Below are positions 62,855-64,000 of a stretch of DNA of 64,000 nt, in pieces (position 1 is the first letter of the stretch; every line of letters begins with the position of its first letter). This DNA is from Certhia americana (Eukaryota; Chordata; Aves; Passeriformes; Certhiidae). The stretch spans positions 55,777,207-55,841,206 of the forward strand of contig CM031859.1 of assembly GCA_018697195.1 (NCBI GenBank), given 5' to 3'. The notes under the pieces were generated by a model, which was not told where the DNA came from, ran no database searches, and was given only the letters and a program-made list of their open reading frames with translations. Position numbers and translations under genes: made by a program.

Positions 62855-63803
62855 TGGAATCATAGAATTGTTTAGGTTGGAAAAGACCTTTAAAATCATT
62901 AAGTCTTAAGATTAGCCTAGGACTGCCAAGTCTGCCACTAAAACATGTCCCTAAGTGCCACATCTACATGTCTTTTAAATACCTCCAGGTATACTGACTC
63001 AACCAATTCCTTGGGCAGCCTGTTTCAATGAATGACAACCCTTTCCATGAAGAAGTTTTTCCTAATATCCAATCTAAACCTCCCCTGGCACGACTCGAGG
63101 CTGTTTGCTCTTGCCCAGTCAGTTGTTAACTTGGGAAAAGAGACCACCACTTCCTTTCAGATACTTGTAAGGAGCAATAAGAGTTAAATAAGGAGGCTCT
63201 CCCTGAGCCTCCTTTTCTCCAGGCTAAACAATCCTCAGCTGCTCCTTGTAGGACTTGTGCTCCAAACCCTTCACCGGTTCTGTTGCCTTTCTCTGGACAT
63301 GCTGCAGCACCTTGCTGTCTTGTAGAGAGAGGCCCAAAACTGAACATAAGCTTTGAAGTGTGGCCTCTCCAGAGCTCACTACAAGGCGATGATCGCTTCC
63401 CTTGTCCTGCTGGCCACACTATTTCTACTACAGGCCAGGGTGCTATTGGCCTTCTTGACCACCTGAGCACAGCTGGCTCGGGTTTAGCTGCTGTTGAGCA
63501 GCACCCCCAGGTCCTTTTTTAATGAGCAGCTTTCCATCTGCTCTCCACAAACCTGTAGTGCTGCTTTGGACTGTTGTGACCCAAGTGCAGGACCTAGTAC
63601 TTGGCCTTGTTGAGCCTCAGCCCAACAATCCTGCCTGCCCAGACCCCTCTGCAGAGCCTTCCTACCCTCCAGCATATCAACATTCCTTCCCAACCTAATG
63701 TCATCTGCCAGCTGACTGAAGGTGCACTCAATCCCCTCATCCAGATCATCAGTAAAGATATTAAACACGACTGGTCCCAATACTGAGCCCCTGAGGGACA
63801 CTG
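62855..63803 (-). mobile_element. CR1 LINE fragment, antisense, with reverse transcriptase remnant
   Basis: About 950 bases. Plus-strand text starts with GAATCATAGAATTGTTTAGGTTGG (the 3' end in reverse), continues through AGGCTAAACAATCCTCAGCTGCTCC and GCAGCACCCCCAGGTCCTTTTTTAATGAG, and ends with TGGTCCCAATACTGAGCCC. On the minus strand a frame at 63801-63484 encodes part of the reverse transcriptase: [21 protein letters not shown], then the catalytic-box region LADDIRLG. The usual family wording is FADDTKLG, so the two catalytic aspartates remain but the first residue differs. The frame is broken beyond this, and there is no 5' part. Confidence 0.95.
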
Positions 63804-64000
63804 ATGCCTTAGGGTTTAGCTATTATATTTTTTAGACTCTGTGCTGTTTTTGTGGGTAGTTTTAGGTTCATTATAAGTGCTACAAAGCTCTCTTCGTGGT
63901 GTAGATAGACAAAACAATTCCTTCTCTAGCTTGATACCAAGGACAACTTTCAGGCCCAAGAATGAAAACAACGGTGAAGTAAGAAGAAAAAACAAGGAGG

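Larger units (their letters stand above)
48463..64000 (+). other. PPP1R14C: PPP1R14C intron 1 (presumed), continues past window
   Basis: The donor at 48463 opens an intron with no acceptor or exon recognised through the right end. I searched for exon 2 (acidic segment EEEMPEVEIDIDD) and saw no match, consistent with the very long first intron of this gene in mammals. Beyond the CpG island the DNA is AT-rich. It holds CR1 copies at 53735-54470 and 62855-63803, an A/T-rich tract near 51650-51670, and no supportable gene. Between 54471 and 62854, and from 63804 to the end, I see nothing recognisable. Confidence 0.7.

Noticed and set aside
1..64000. CRISPR arrays, bacterial operons, phage or insertion sequences
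   Set aside because: No spaced direct repeats, Shine-Dalgarno-led gene strings or transposase genes. The window is vertebrate DNA.

Overview
The window looks like bird nuclear DNA. It contains many 5'-truncated CR1 LINEs, including copies ending in the ATTCTATGA-type 3' tail typical of avian CR1. It has no Alu or B1-type SINEs, its AT-rich non-coding DNA is broken by two sharp CpG islands, and its two recognisable genes are vertebrate orthologues. I cannot name the species from the sequence.

Layout. At the left edge, on the minus strand, lies exon 1 of LRP11 (1446 down to 924), with signal peptide and MANSC domain, inside a CpG island. The start of intron 1 runs to the window edge and holds a CR1 fragment. 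The island is interrupted by a 347-base run of N (1461-1807), and a degraded second copy of the LRP11 start codon region sits just beyond that run, which points to overlapping contig ends. From about 2.3 to 47.7 kb I find no gene. This stretch holds CR1 copies of two ages, several AT or homopolymer tracts and a G/T-biased tract. At 48178-48462 on the plus strand is exon 1 of PPP1R14C (KEPI), again in a CpG island. The rest of the window (48463-64000) is most simply its first intron, which contains two further CR1 copies. Exons 2 to 4 were not found.

How the parts relate. The two genes are divergent neighbours, about 46.7 kb apart start to start. As I recall the human map (6q25.1), LRP11 and PPP1R14C have the same relative order and orientation there but are separated by the RAET1/ULBP family of NKG2D ligands. 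Here nothing of that kind is visible between them. The genes do not share a known pathway: LRP11 is a membrane protein of poorly defined role and PPP1R14C is a phosphorylation-dependent inhibitor of protein phosphatase 1.

I did not find a convincing new biological system. The observations most worth checking are the false-duplication signature around the gap, the gene-free interval replacing the mammalian ligand cluster, and the old CR1 copies that remain readable over about 700 to 800 bases.
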